A stretch of 64,000 bases of DNA from assembly GCA_930367205.1 (NCBI GenBank), contig OV884009.1, positions 37,457,841 through 37,521,840 on the forward strand. Reading direction: 5' to 3'. Of this stretch, positions 47,881 through 59,618 are shown in pieces. Position numbers and translations under genes: made by a program. The stretch comes from Acanthosoma haemorrhoidale. Its lineage: Eukaryota; Arthropoda; Insecta; Hemiptera; Acanthosomatidae. Numbering within the stretch: position 1 is the stretch's first letter; every line of letters begins with the position of its first letter. The notes below the pieces were generated by a model. It saw only the letters and a program-made list of their open reading frames with translations. It searched no databases and had not been told where the DNA came from.

Positions 47881-48745
47881 TTATTAGGAACCCATTTGAG
47901 AAAATGGATAGGAGTTTCAGTCTATGCCATATTTGTGGCAAGCGGTCCTACGTCTGCCGATGCCCGTCCATGCTTTGGTGCATAATTGATACTGAGCATC
48001 AACGCGTAAATCGATTCGGACCGTAATCCTTTATTGCAGGCTTGGTTACCTCTGAAATTCTTGATAATCTGCGCATTCATAGCAGCAATCAAAATTTTAG
48101 ATTTACAATTTAGTGTGTTAGACACGGGGAAACCCCCCCCCCCCATAAAAACAGAATGTTCAGTTTTAATAAATTTCATAAAAACTGAAAAACCTATTTT
48201 TTACCTACCTATGCTGATCGTCCGACAAACTCTTCCACTTATTTAAACCAGATTAAATACAGATCGTTTATATTTGGCACGGACGTGGTCAAATAGATTA
48301 TCAGGCAATATAATCGAGAAATACTTTCGAGACAAAATTACTTGTCGTTGATTCTTCTTTGGAGAAATGCTATATTATTCAGGGAAAGCGGGCCCGATGC
48401 AGGCATATTATGACAAAACTTAGTACGTTTGAAATTATTTGATTGAAATTATCTTTTATTAAACTTCTTAGGAACTTCAGACTCTTCTACTCATTTATAT
48501 ACGCACGTATTCAAAGGAAAATTGTTCATATACGTTGCATCTACAGTATCATCAAAATTTTAAATGATATATGCAATTTGGGGGATATGTAATTCGCATC
48601 GGGTTCTCATGTTTCCCTAAAATTCAAAAAGGCTGTTGTTCTTGAAGGCTGATAGTGTAAGTGTTACATTCCGGCACGTGGAGATGTTTAGTAAACAGGC
48701 ACTTTAGCGGTGCATACATACACGTCTCTCCTTTTATTTTTTCAG
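47881..48745. other. Stretch without recognised gene; possible intron
   Basis: Includes a C-run at about 48127-48138. The last 20 bases form a pyrimidine tract (CTCTCCTTTTATTTTTTCAG), a textbook splice acceptor. Confidence 0.4.
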
Positions 48746-48980
48746 CTGGCTGGACGCCGCCCAACTATCTCTAACAATATAGACCGATCTGCACGTGGCC
48801 AAGGGCGAGGCGAACGGCTCCGTGGGCAACACCTCACAATCCGCCCATATCCATCATTGCCCAAGCACTTCACGGCAACGTGGCAACCTGTGGACAGTCA
48901 ACCACCCAACCACGTTTGACAATGAGGGAGACATTCAAAGCCGGAGAAGGTGGTCGTCGAATTTAATCCATCAAATATGA
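48746..48980 (+). CDS. Candidate terminal exon, frame unresolved
   Basis: A strong acceptor ends at 48745, followed by about 235 bp of GC-rich sequence. Three readings compete. Continuing from the phase-1 donor at 43987 gives nine codons, AGWTPPNYL, then TAA at about 48774-48776. Phase 0 from the acceptor is open to 48919, including SLPKHFTATWQPVDSQPPNH. The frame with the most coding-like codons starts after a weaker TATAG acceptor at 48782. It contains DLHVAKGEANGSVGNT and ends at TGA 48978-48980; in the codons from GTG to ACC all third positions are G or C. None matches a protein I know. The AATAAA at 49107 supports a gene end here. Confidence 0.4.
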
Positions 48981-49106
48981 ACTAAAAATTATGTTCAAAG
49001 AGCATATGTAGTAACCTTGAACAGGTCTGAACCAGCATGACAACAAGCAACGTTATGCTGAATATGAGTTACCACTTAGTTTGGTTGCGTTTTGTGTACA
49101 GTGCCG

Positions 49107-49112
49107 AATAAA
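49107..49112 (+). terminator. Candidate polyadenylation signal
   Basis: AATAAA about 127 bp after the last possible stop of the 48.7-49.0 kb exon candidate, followed by a T/G-rich segment. Such hexamers are common in AT-rich DNA, so its value rests on the exon call. Confidence 0.35.
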
Positions 49113-51203
49113 TGCTAAATTTAATAGTTGGACGTTTCGATTTGACATTGTTAGTAAACTTTCATCCGACACCTGTATTTTCCAGTACGATCATAAAACC
49201 AAAAGATAGTCAATGTACTGAAAAGTCATTACGTACTCATAAATCACATTCATAGCGTTGTTGGAACGAATCCCATAAACACTAAGATAAATTATACCAA
49301 AATAACATGGAGGTAATATGCGTTAAGGCACTGAGAAAATATGTTTAGAAAGACATATTTCTTACATTTAATCAAATATGATGAATTTCAGAATTCAGGG
49401 TTTCGTTACGTTTGTGAAACGACTTAACGACTGCCTAAATGACTGTTGTTTGCAATTATAATCAACTAGAGGCAGAACACAGATATATTACTTGTAATGC
49501 CTAGATCTTAAATACACTCTACATTCAAGCCAATGACAACATATAAATATTATTATATACGTGTGCTACACCAAACCAAAATCCAAAATAATGCTATCGT
49601 TTTATTGTTGTCAGTATCGAAAATTAAATTTTAGATGAGTGGCTTACAGAAAGCAGAATAGTTAACCAGCATTATCACAAAATAGCTTCGAATAGACTTT
49701 CATTATTCACTTTCTGTGTAGCAGTTTATGACAGACTTACGTACCACACTTGAACATCCTTGGAACTTATCTTTTTTATAAACTTAAACCAATGCAAAGG
49801 GGCATATTTTGAATCAGTTGATACGACATCAGTTTATCAATTTATGAGAATCATATTGTTTTTTCGGCGATAAAACGCGGTAATGGAATAACTACTTGAA
49901 AGAAAGGCTGTTGTTTTGCAAGTTATACTATGAACAGTTAAAATTAGTAAAAATTGTAGCATATATGGACGAAAACTCAATCAATATTTAAAGTTGAGTT
50001 CCTAAAATGCTTGATGGTCTATTTTTGTACTTCCCTAATTCTTTCATTAATGGATACGGAAATCCTGTGAGTATGTACATTCTGGTGGATTGTGTGTAGT
50101 CGTTACTTTGCAAACATAATGTGTTTATGGACCTTGGTGTGTCGAGGGTAATTGTAAATTATACACATATTTATGTTCTATATGACTTCCAATCTCATTT
50201 TAATTTTTTTTTTTGCGTTTATTATTCATAGGGTTATTTAACTGCGTATAGTCATGTTTAGTGAATTGCCTGGGACCAAGGTAGTTTTGAATTGTCTAAA
50301 TAGTTAGCTAAAAGATAACTTAGGTCTAATTAGTAACCTTAACTCAATCTAATTAAAAATTAGATAGATAGTTTACGTTTGGTGAATAATAGTGCTTGTT
50401 TATTTATTATTATATTTGCTATTGAGTCTATTCTGTTTGGTCCTGTATAAAATTCTGAGTTGTCAAACGATCTTTCATTTTCGGTTTGTGGCATTATTAA
50501 AAAAATACCCGGTATCTTTGATCCCAAATATTTTATTTTATCAATAAACTATACAGATCTATATGGGTCGGCTCACGAAAATTAATTTTGTGGAGTAAAT
50601 TTCAATTCCTTTTTTAAATAGGTTTTAAATGGATAAAGATTTGGGACGGTTTATTTTATATTTTTTTTTTTATTTTCCGTTATTATATTTTCAATTTAAT
50701 ACCTATTGGCTCATTTTAACGGGTGCTATCCTACAGTACAGACAGATAGGCAAACGTAAGAAACATGATCTATAAGTTTATGAGTAGCGACATTCCCTCC
50801 GAGTTTGTAACAGTTTAAAGTGAATTTATATGCATAGACCCCATGAGAGCACAACGATTGTGCTTACCGACAACTATTGTTAGTATGTTTATGGTGTATT
50901 ACTTTACCTTATGCCATATAGCACGAAATAACACATTGTGTGCATGCTAAGATACGAATGTTAAAAGAGTGAAAATGTTTTAAGAATACCACGTCTATTT
51001 GTAGTGACTGGATCAGAGATATAGCATGAACGGAATCTTGATGCATAAAGCGGTGAATGAACTTGATGTCACCTTGAAGGGCTGCCTCGGCTCCTTTAAC
51101 ATGTGAGTGAACTCATTTTAATGTTTGACAACAGATCGGCCACATTTACATAGCTTTCGGTTTGTCAAAACCAAAAATCCATTCCGGAAGGTCTTCACTC
51201 GGT
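49113..51203. other. Stretch without recognised gene
   Basis: AT-rich. Nothing supported. Confidence 0.4.
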
Positions 51204-51262
51204 ACCGGGTAGCTTAGTTGGTAGAGACCCCGACTACTGGGAAAGTTCCGGGTTCCTGTCCC
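51204..51262 (+). repeat. tRNA-like SINE head
   Basis: A box/D arm GGGTAGCTTAGTTGGTAGAG, anticodon-arm-like CCCCGACTACTGGG, then a B-box-like GGGTTCCTGTCCC. It is followed by an A-run. Tertiary-like features resemble a tRNA, but the 5' and 3' ends do not pair. Confidence 0.55.
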
Positions 51263-51792
51263 AAAAAATTGTTATTTGGCTTAATTATTAACAGTTATAA
51301 GAAACAGCCATGAACTGAAAGCCTGGTGGGCGCCATACTGAGTGTTAATTTCTTCATGAATTTGTCTGTCTGTTCTGTTCTTGCTTGGTCCCATGTTAGA
51401 GCTAGAGAAGAGAAATTTTACGTGGAGCTCCCATTTGATGTTGGCAAGACAACAACACCTATAGTTGGATTTATGAAGAATAATTAATTAATTACTTGGA
51501 GAAGTCTATCAAAAGCACGTTAAGGAAATCGACACAATGACAGTTGATGTTTGCTTATCAAATGATCAATTTTCTTTGCTTGATCCACAAATAGCTGTTT
51601 GACGAAGAACAGATCTGGTCCATTAAGCTCTGCATTGCCTCGACAAAATTACTTCCAGTTCAAAATTGATGTATTCTTCTCACGATTCTCCTCATAGAAA
51701 ACATCAAGTTTTTATTACTTCTCCTATATGCCAAGAATTCCAGTATAGCGATTATTCTCTCAAGTTATTTTTTTGGAACAACTTTATTTTAG
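51263..51792. other. Stretch before the satellite array
   Basis: No gene recognised. Possibly the body of the retroposon headed at 51204. Ends in ACTTTATTTTAG directly before the first 23 bp unit. Confidence 0.35.
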
Positions 51793-54175
51793 TTGTAAGT
51801 TCTTCTAGTAGCAACTTGTAAGTTCTTCTAGTAGCAACTTGTAAGTTCTTCTAGTAGCAACTTGTATGTTCTTCTAGTAGCAACTTGTAAGTTCTTCTAG
51901 TAGCAACTTGTAAGTTCTTCTAGTAGCAACTTGTAAGTTCTTCTAGTAGCAACTTGTATGTTCTTCTAGTAGCAACTTGTAAGTTCTTCTAGTAGCAACT
52001 TGTAAGTTCTTCTAGTAGCAACTTGTAAGTTCTTCTAGTAGCAACTTGTAAGTTCTTCTAGTAGCAACTTGTAAGTTCTTCTAGTAGCAACTTGTAAGTT
52101 CTTCTAATAGCAACTTGTAAGTTCTTCTAGTAGCAACTTGTATGTTCTTCTAGTAGCAACTTGTAAGTTCTTCTAGTAGCAACTTGTAAGTTCTTCTAGT
52201 AGCAACTTGTAAGTTCTTCTAGTAGCAACTTGTAAGTTCTTCTAGTAGCAACTTGTAAGTTCTTCTAGTAGCAACTTGTAAGTTCTTCTAGTAGCAACTT
52301 GTAAGTTCTTCTAGTAGCAACTTGTAAGTTCTTCTAGTAGCAACTTGTAAGTTCTTCTAGTAGCAACTTGTATGTTCTTCTAGTAGCAACTTGTAAGTTC
52401 TTCTAGTAGCAACTTGTAAGTTCTTCTAGTAGCAACTTGTAAGTTCTTCTAGTAGCAACTTGTATGTTCTTCTAGTAGCAACTTGTAAGTTCTTCTAGTA
52501 GCAACTTGTAAGTTCTTCTAGTAGCAACTTGTATGTTCTTCTAGTAGCAACTTGTAAGTTCTTCTAGTAGCAACTTGTAAGTTCTTCTAGTAGCAACTTG
52601 TAAGTTCTTCTAGTAGCAACTTGTAAGTTCTTCTAGTAGCAACTTGTAAGTTCTTCTAGTAGCAACTTGTAAGTTCTTCTAGTAGCAACTTGTAAGTTCT
52701 TCTAGTAGCAACTTGTAAGTTCTTCTAGTAGCAACTTGTATGTTCTTCTAGTAGCAACTTGTAAGTTCTTCTAGTAGCAACTTGTAAGTTCTTCTAGTAG
52801 CAACTTGTAAGTTCTTCTAGTAGCAACTTGTATGTTCTTCTAGTAGCAACTTGTAAGTTCTTCTAGTAGCAACTTGTAAGTTCTTCTAGTAGCAACTTGT
52901 ATGTTCTTCTAGTAGCAACTTGTAAGTTCTTCTAGTAGCAACTTGTATGTTCTTCTAGTAGCAACTTGTAAGTTCTTCTAGTAGCAACTTGTAAGTTCTT
53001 CTAGTAGCAACTTTTAAGTTCTTCTAGTAGCAACTTGTATGTTCTTCTAGTAGCAACTTGTAAGTTCTTCTAGTAGCAACTTGTATGTTCTTCTAGTAGC
53101 AACTTGTATGTTCTTCTAGTAGCAACTTGTAAGTTCTTCTAGTAGCAACTTGTAAGTTCTTCTAGTAGCAACTTGTAAGTTCTTCTAGTAGCAACTTGTA
53201 AGTTCTTCTAGTAGCAACTTGTAAGTTCTTCTAGTAGCAACTTGTATGTTCTTCTAGTAGCAACTTGTAAGTTCTTCTAGTAGCAACTTGTAAGTTCTTC
53301 TAGTAGCAACTTGTATGTTCTTCTAGTAGCAACTTGTAAGTTCTTCTAGTAGCAACTTGTATGTTCTTCTAGTAGCAACTTGTATGTTCTTCTAGTAGCA
53401 ACTTGTAAGTTCTTCTAGTAGCAACTTGTATGTTCTTCTAGTAGCAACTTGTAAGTTCTTCTAGTAGCAACTTGTAAGTTCTTCTAGTAGCAACTTGTAA
53501 GTTCTTCTAGTAGCAACTTGTATGTTCTTCTAGTAGCAACTTGTAAGTTCTTCTAGTAGCAACTTGTATGTTCTTCTAGTAGCAACTTGTAAGTTCTTCT
53601 AGTAGCAACTTGTAAGTTCTTCTAGTAGCAACTTGTAAGTTCTTCTAGTAGCAACTTGTAAGTTCTTCTAGTAGCAACTTGTATGTTCTTCTAGTAGCAA
53701 CTTGTAAGTTCTTCTAGTAGCAACTTGTAAGTTCTTCTAGTAGCAACTTGTAAGTTCTTCTAGTAGCAACTTGTATGTTCTTCTAGTAGCAACTTGTAAG
53801 TTCTTCTAGTAGCAACTTGTAAGTTCTTCTAGTAGCAACTTGTATGTTCTTCTAGTAGCAACTTGTAAGTTCTTCTAGTAGCAACTTGTATGTTCTTCTA
53901 GTAGCAACTTGTAAGTTCTTCTAGTAGCAACTTGTAAGTTCTTCTAGTAGCAACTTGTATGTTCTTCTAGTAGCAACTTGTAAGTTCTTCTAGTAGCAAC
54001 TTGTATGTTCTTCTAGTAGCAACTTGTAAGTTCTTCTAGTAGCAACTTGTAAGTTCTTCTAGTAGCAACTTGTATGTTCTTCTAGTAGCAACTTGTAAGT
54101 TCTTCTAGTAGCAACTTGTATGTTCTTCTAGTAGCAACTTGTATGTTCTTCTAGTAGCAACTTGTATGTTCTTCT
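51793..54175. repeat. 23 bp tandem satellite array, 103 periods
   Basis: The unit reads TTGTAAGTTCTTCTAGTAGC + AAC. The first unit begins at 51793 and the last, partial one at 54162, exactly 103 x 23 bp later, so there is no net indel. I read 104 unit starts: 74 with GTAAG and 30 with GTATG. Only two other substitutions were seen: CTAATAG for CTAGTAG near 52107 and CTTTTAAG for CTTGTAAG near 53013. All frames are closed by TAA/TAG, and 23 is not a multiple of three, so it is non-coding. Adjacent units create the near-palindrome AACTT-GT-AAGTT. No spacers are present, which rules out a CRISPR. Confidence 0.98.
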
Positions 54176-55170
54176 CCCTGTTTCAACTCCTTCAAGAAAT
54201 GGTCATCACATGACGAAACGTTGTTTTGCGGAAACCATTCTCTGCTCTCACGTTTGCGCTCCTTTCTTTTCGTTTCTTGTTATAGCCTTTAGCGATTGGG
54301 TTGACAATGGAACCAGCAATGGTATTTTTCTGGTCGAGATCGTTAGAGAAAGAAATTTTTTATGACTTATGGCAATGAGGATTTCCGACAAAACGATGTA
54401 CAATGAAAGTGTTGGGAACTCTTTGTTCCCAGCACGTTTTGACCGCCTTGATGTCGTCATTCGCCCGGTGAGTTAAGCCACACTCATTTCAGATCGTCCC
54501 CTCGTTCATCTGATCCAACCGGGCACGAATCATAGTCAAAACCACTTTAAGATCCCGCTTTTTCTTCCCTGCCTACTTGAGATTTAAAAACAAATAAAAA
54601 ACAAACGAACATGTTCCATATCCATCAATAGAAATAACAGTAGTTCAACCTTTTTTTTTTTTTGCATCAATTACAAACTAAATATTTCTATTTTTTCAAA
54701 TATATATAGAAGAACAGATGTACAAAACTGAGGAAACATGATCCATAGATTCTCTCGGGTCTCTGCCCAAGATTCTTAAGTAAAATAATTATGTATAAAC
54801 AACTCTCTTATTTTTATATTAAATTCTAAACTGGTAACTTAATGTTGCTTCTAAACAAATTTAAAATGAAAAAATATTGACTAAAATCGGATCAAACGAC
54901 ATTAAATGTCCCATTCATAATGAAAGCTCTCAAAACTTAAACTGGAATATATTGAAAATTCATTTGGTGTTAGCGTTTCGTATTTTCGTTATTTTAATTT
55001 TAACCAACACGTCAACAGTAAATTACGAGACACACTGTTAAAATTATTGAATGAATATTTTTTATGACCACTATTGTTTAAAAAAACAGACGGCTCCGGA
55101 GCTGTTTGTAAGTAGAATTGTTTTTATTTTTTGGGATTTATTTCGTCCCTCAGGTCATCAACAAAGGTTA
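54176..55170. other. Stretch without recognised gene
   Basis: Open frames on both strands at 54162-54460 without recognisable content. AT-rich beyond. Confidence 0.4.
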
Positions 55171-55181
55171 TTTGTATGAAT

Positions 55182-55652
55182 TTATAATCAAAATCATTAT
55201 AATGATAAAATTAGAACCTGCCTTATTGGACAATCTGCAATTGTGTCCAATGTTCTCATTCATACTATATTTACAAGTCTACATTCACTTGCTCAATCAT
55301 ACAGTATTAACAAACAGATCTCCCACATCCACATGGTTGTAAACCCTCTCGAAAGAGAAAGCGGAGTCTTCGGAAGTCCCTCACGCTCCGCGATCAGTCG
55401 CATCACCGCGAACCAGTGGAGTCTGACTAAGAGCGCGAGAGCCACAGATGTCCACAACATGATTGGAGGAACTGACCATTGCCAGGATTCCCACTGTTAC
55501 GTATTTATAGCAGGTCACGAGGCCACTCCCGCTTTAGTCTCCTAGGAGGCCTATAGGGATGTGTGGCATAGAGCTAGGGGTTTAGGGTGGTTGGATAGGT
55601 TTGGATGGAATTATTGATATTAAGATCGTTATGAAGGGTTTCGTTCCTGACG
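55182..55652 (-). mobile_element. jockey-family insertion, 3' UTR and RT end
   Basis: The 11 bp duplication TTTGTATGAAT lies at 55171-55181 and 55653-55663. The minus-strand element includes the full 3' UTR and the last part of the RT region, with many changes, so it is an older copy of the GTTCAATGTTCTC-type subfamily (here GTCCAATGTTCTC). Its 3' tail is TTTTGATTATAA. Confidence 0.85.
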
Positions 55653-55663
55653 TTTGTATGAAT

Positions 55664-56301
55664 GAAGTAGAACTGTTGTAGCTATTATTGAGGTCAGTGT
55701 CAATATGTCCTGTTTTGTTAAACGTGATTTCGTCAATACTTAAAAATCAGTTTGTCGGAAAGTCGAGTGCTCAAACAGTTGGTGAGAGTGAACACCGTCA
55801 GCCGGTTAATACACAAGATGATAAAGCTTCTATCGACATAAAAAAGAAGCTATTCTATCTAACAAATCATAACAAAAATAGAGCTTTGTACCACCGAATT
55901 CTTCTTTACTGAGCTATGTTCACGAGGATGACGTGCAATTTACTATTAACCATAAAATATATATTGTAATATAAATCACGCTATATAGCATGCAATGGCG
56001 CAACTATAAAACGGCAGGACAAACTGTTTTAAAATCGTTTCTGAATTACATGTCACAATTATTCTCTCAGTCGCAACGGTCGAAGAGGCGTTTTTTTCTC
56101 TAGGGTTTCGTTAGTTATTTCCAAAAGTTGTTTTTAGCACTGTGATCTGTCTGCGTGTCTGTATTATGATCGCTTATGTGTAGTGTATCGCTTATGATTC
56201 ACACTGTTCGATCTTGAGAAATGTAATTTCAACATGGAGACTAAATATGATATTGCAACAACATGTCGAATATTACATATAACTGAGTATAATCAGTTAC
56301 T
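55664..56301. other. Stretch without recognised gene
   Basis: A plus-frame ORF at 55688-55912 has no recognisable content. Confidence 0.35.
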
Positions 56302-56311
56302 TATAATATAT

Positions 56312-56583
56312 GTCTCTAGCGTTCTTGATTAGCATCCACTGGTTCGTATCCGGTGACGCGGCTGACGGAGGTGCGTGGGGGACTTCCCAAGACTCCACTT
56401 CCTCTTTCACTTGCAAGGTAGGTGACCATGTGGATTTGGGAGGTCTCTGAGTCGTTTGTAAATAATGTATAAATGAGTGAGTGAATGAAGAATTGTAAAT
56501 ATGGTATGAATGAGAACATTGAACACAATTACTTATTGCCCAATAAGGCAATTGTAATTTTATCACAATAAAGATTTGAACTG
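56312..56583 (+). mobile_element. jockey-family 3' UTR insertion
   Basis: Plus strand, from GTCTCTAGCGTTC through ACAATAAAGATTTGAACTG. A possible 10 bp duplication TATAATATAT (56302-56311, 56584-56593) flanks it, but it is low complexity. Same subfamily as 24.3-24.56 kb. Confidence 0.8.
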
Positions 56584-56593
56584 TATAATATAT

Positions 56594-58012
56594 ATATTTT
56601 TTAATAATTTTGAGTAAGGTATCCAACATCATTAAAACTAGCATCAAAAGATTATCCTCGGTATCGTACTCACTCCGATTAATGAGATATATAGTTGCTG
56701 TGCTTAGTAATAATAAAAGCTAAAATAATTAAAAAAGAACTGTTGTAAAAAAAAAATGAAGAAAATGATCACACATGTATACCGCCATCCCTGTGGTTGA
56801 CATGCCACAAACAATAACTAGGTTCGTTCGCCACTTTTTTTAAATCCGCGACGATATTTTGCCAGAAAGTTTTACTTGTTCTCCAAAGTATGCTTATGGT
56901 AAACAACAAAGGGTAAATTATTAATTCATAAATTGTTTTGAATAATGTAATATTAATATATTTTCCTATCATATTATAAAATGATTAAAATGGCTTTCGC
57001 AGCTGTATCGAAAAACTTAATTGTGAAGTGGATTGCAGTCTGACGGGTTGTGATTTGGTGGTCGGGACAGGTTGTAAGAGCTCCAACTGGTTTCCTTCCG
57101 TGTATCGCCACTTTGTAACCACTATAATTTCTCCAAGTTCTCTGCAATTGAGTTAACACTATAATTTCTAAGATATCCACTACGAGACTCGGTATCGTCC
57201 GTAATGCGTCGTGTCTTGGCTGTTTGCCCTCTGTGTATTTAAGATCTGTATTCCCCGGCTAAACAGAATTCTCACAATTGTTGTAGTAATTTTCAATCAA
57301 ATGTTCCTCTATTCTTATTAAATTCCATAACTAAGAACTGCTCGCTTGCTCCACTGCCCTCTTGAATACTCCTAATAGCCACCATGCTTCATCCTTACGA
57401 GTTATTCATTATATTGTATTTTCGCTCTTTTATTTTTGTATCCTATTTTTATCTTATTGTCTACTACAATATATTATGTTTGGCTAGCACCTTCCTCTTT
57501 ATTACAGAGGTCTACACTTTATTTTACATTTCTCTTTTGTGATGTAATAGTTCTTTATATTTTTCAGCTAGAAATTTGTCATCAACAAATGATGAACATT
57601 ATTGTTATTTATAGGAGACTATGTGTTGGAGTTATTTTTTTTTTCAATTCTATTCTATTTGACTGTTGTTTTGGTGTCGTTTGTAAACGTAGAGCCAAAC
57701 AATAGGTGTTTTAATTAGTCATTTACATGTATTAAACATAAAATATAAGCTCAAGTTGATTTTTTTTCTTATAGATACCATGTCGCATTAAAATCTTAAG
57801 CAATCTAGTTGATTTATGGATGATTAATTATTCATTATATAAAGGTGTTATTTTATTTTTACCGAGAAAAATTATTTTACATAAATTATTTACTCTATTC
57901 TTTATTTTTTACTAACTACTAAATAAATTATTTTTTATTTTTCAACAAATATTTTTATTTTCCCCAATATATTAAGTATTCCACACAAATTTTTAACAAG
58001 GGAAAAAAAATA
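56594..58012. other. Stretch without recognised gene
   Basis: AT-rich with T-rich open frames. Minus frames at 56769-57180 show nothing recognisable. Confidence 0.35.
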
Positions 58013-58120
58013 ATTCAATTCATCATTCGTTCGCACATTCATACAATCTTTACAAACAACCCAGGGGCCCCCCAAATCCACACGGTTGTTGCCTCCCTCG
58101 CAAGCGAAAGAGGAAGCGGA
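58013..58120 (-). mobile_element. jockey-family 3' UTR scrap
   Basis: Minus-strand UTR from ATTCATCATT to GGAAGCGGAG. It lacks the terminal ~90 bp with AATAAA. Similar A8-TAAT sequence lies on both sides, which may be a duplication or chance. Confidence 0.7.
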
Positions 58121-58500
58121 GAAAAAAAAATAATAATTTTAAGGTTGGCTTGTGCCTCCACTGGATAGGTTTGCATAGTTACAAGGATGCACTGCCCCTG
58201 CAGATATTTCAAACGAGGAATAAATTTAAAAATAACGCTTCACCATTTGACATTTTCCCCTAAGAGTAACTAAAAAGAACTAATATGTATGTCTATCTGA
58301 CAAAAAAAAATTATAACATCATACTGATAAATAATAGAGGGCCTATGTACTACACTGTCCCACAAAAAAAGTGGATCACTAAGAAAAATTCGTTATAAAA
58401 GTTATTAAAAAATAAGAGGGTGATAAAAAGTTCATTCACTAATAAAAAGAATATTAGAAAATATTTTTTTAAGGAAAGTGAGTCGTTTTCTTTTCGATAA

Positions 58501-59453
58501 GGTTTTTAAAACAATTTTTGTTAAGATAAAATTACAATCTGCCTTTTTACTAGGCAATAAGTAATTGAGATAAATGTTATCATTCATACCATATTTACAA
58601 TTCATCATTCACTCGCTCATTCATACAATATTTACAAACAGCCCAGAGGCCCCCCAAGGCCACAAGGTTGTCACCTCCCTCGCATGCGAAGGAGGAAGCG
58701 GAGTCTTGGGGAGTCCCCCACGCTCCTACGTCAGCCGCGTCACTGGATAAGAGCCAGCGGAGACTGACCAAGAGCGCAAGAGCCACAGTCGCTCAGGACA
58801 TGATTAGAGAAACTGGCCATTGCCAGGACTCCCACTATCACTTAGTTATAGCAGGTCACGAGGCCACTGCCGTTTTAATCTCCGATGAGGATTATATGGG
58901 TGCAGTGCAATGACTGTGCTAGGGAATTAGGGTGGTTGGATAGGTTACTATGGAATTTTATGAACTTGGAAGGGAATAGTTCAAGAATATAGGGTATATT
59001 CAGATCATTGTGAAGGGTTTTGTTGCTGAAGTAATAAGGGGCATTTACTATTGTTCTTAGGACTTTTGATTGAATGATTGGATGCGCTTGATGTTCGACT
59101 TTTTTGCTGTCCCCCATAGCTCTATTCCGTATGTCCAGATTGGCTTAAGTATAACTTTGTAAATAAGTAGTTTGTTTTCTATTGAGAGATGGCATGTCCT
59201 TCGAAGTAGTGTGTACAGTTGTCCAAAGCGTCTATTTAGTTCTTGTCTTTTTAGTCTCGTGTGTGGGTTCCATGTCAGTCTTTTGTCGAGATGGAAGCCT
59301 AAATACCGTTCTGTCTCAGACACAGGGAGAGGAATTGAATTTAAAAAGACTGGCGGACAGGACTTGCGGCAGAAGGTAAAGGTTATGTGGGAACATTTTT
59401 CTTCATTGACTTTGATTCGCCATTGGTTGCACCAATACTGGATCTCGTCAAGG
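58501..59453 (-). mobile_element. jockey-family insertion nested in Tc1-like transposon
   Basis: An exact 13 bp duplication TTCTTTTCGATAA lies at 58488-58500 and 59454-59466. Minus-strand element with 3' UTR at left and RT C-terminus at right, including YLGFHLDKRLTWNPHTRL, LSIENKLLI and IWTYGIELWGTAKKSNIKRI. One base lost near 59077 shifts frame after KRIQSF. The 5' end is truncated just upstream of FNSIPLPVSETE, in sequence matching 20.85 kb. Plus-strand ORFs at 58668, 59172 and 59182 are shadows. Confidence 0.93.
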
Positions 59454-59618
59454 TTCTTTTCGATAAAAAGCTTTGTTTTCCTTATTTGATCCGTTATGAT
59501 ATTTGGTAAACAAAACCTACAACTTTTATCATAATTTATCGTAATTTGCTATTGTGACTAAATTCTAAAAATTTAGCAAAAGGTTTTTAAGTTGTTTTTT
59601 TAAATTTTAATTTAAGAA

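Noticed and set aside
51793..54175. CRISPR-like regular repeat
   Set aside because: Units are directly adjacent with no unique spacers, and the context is eukaryotic.
51793..54175. Array of heat-shock elements
   Set aside because: The TTC/GAA words in the unit do not form the alternating nTTCnnGAAn pattern.
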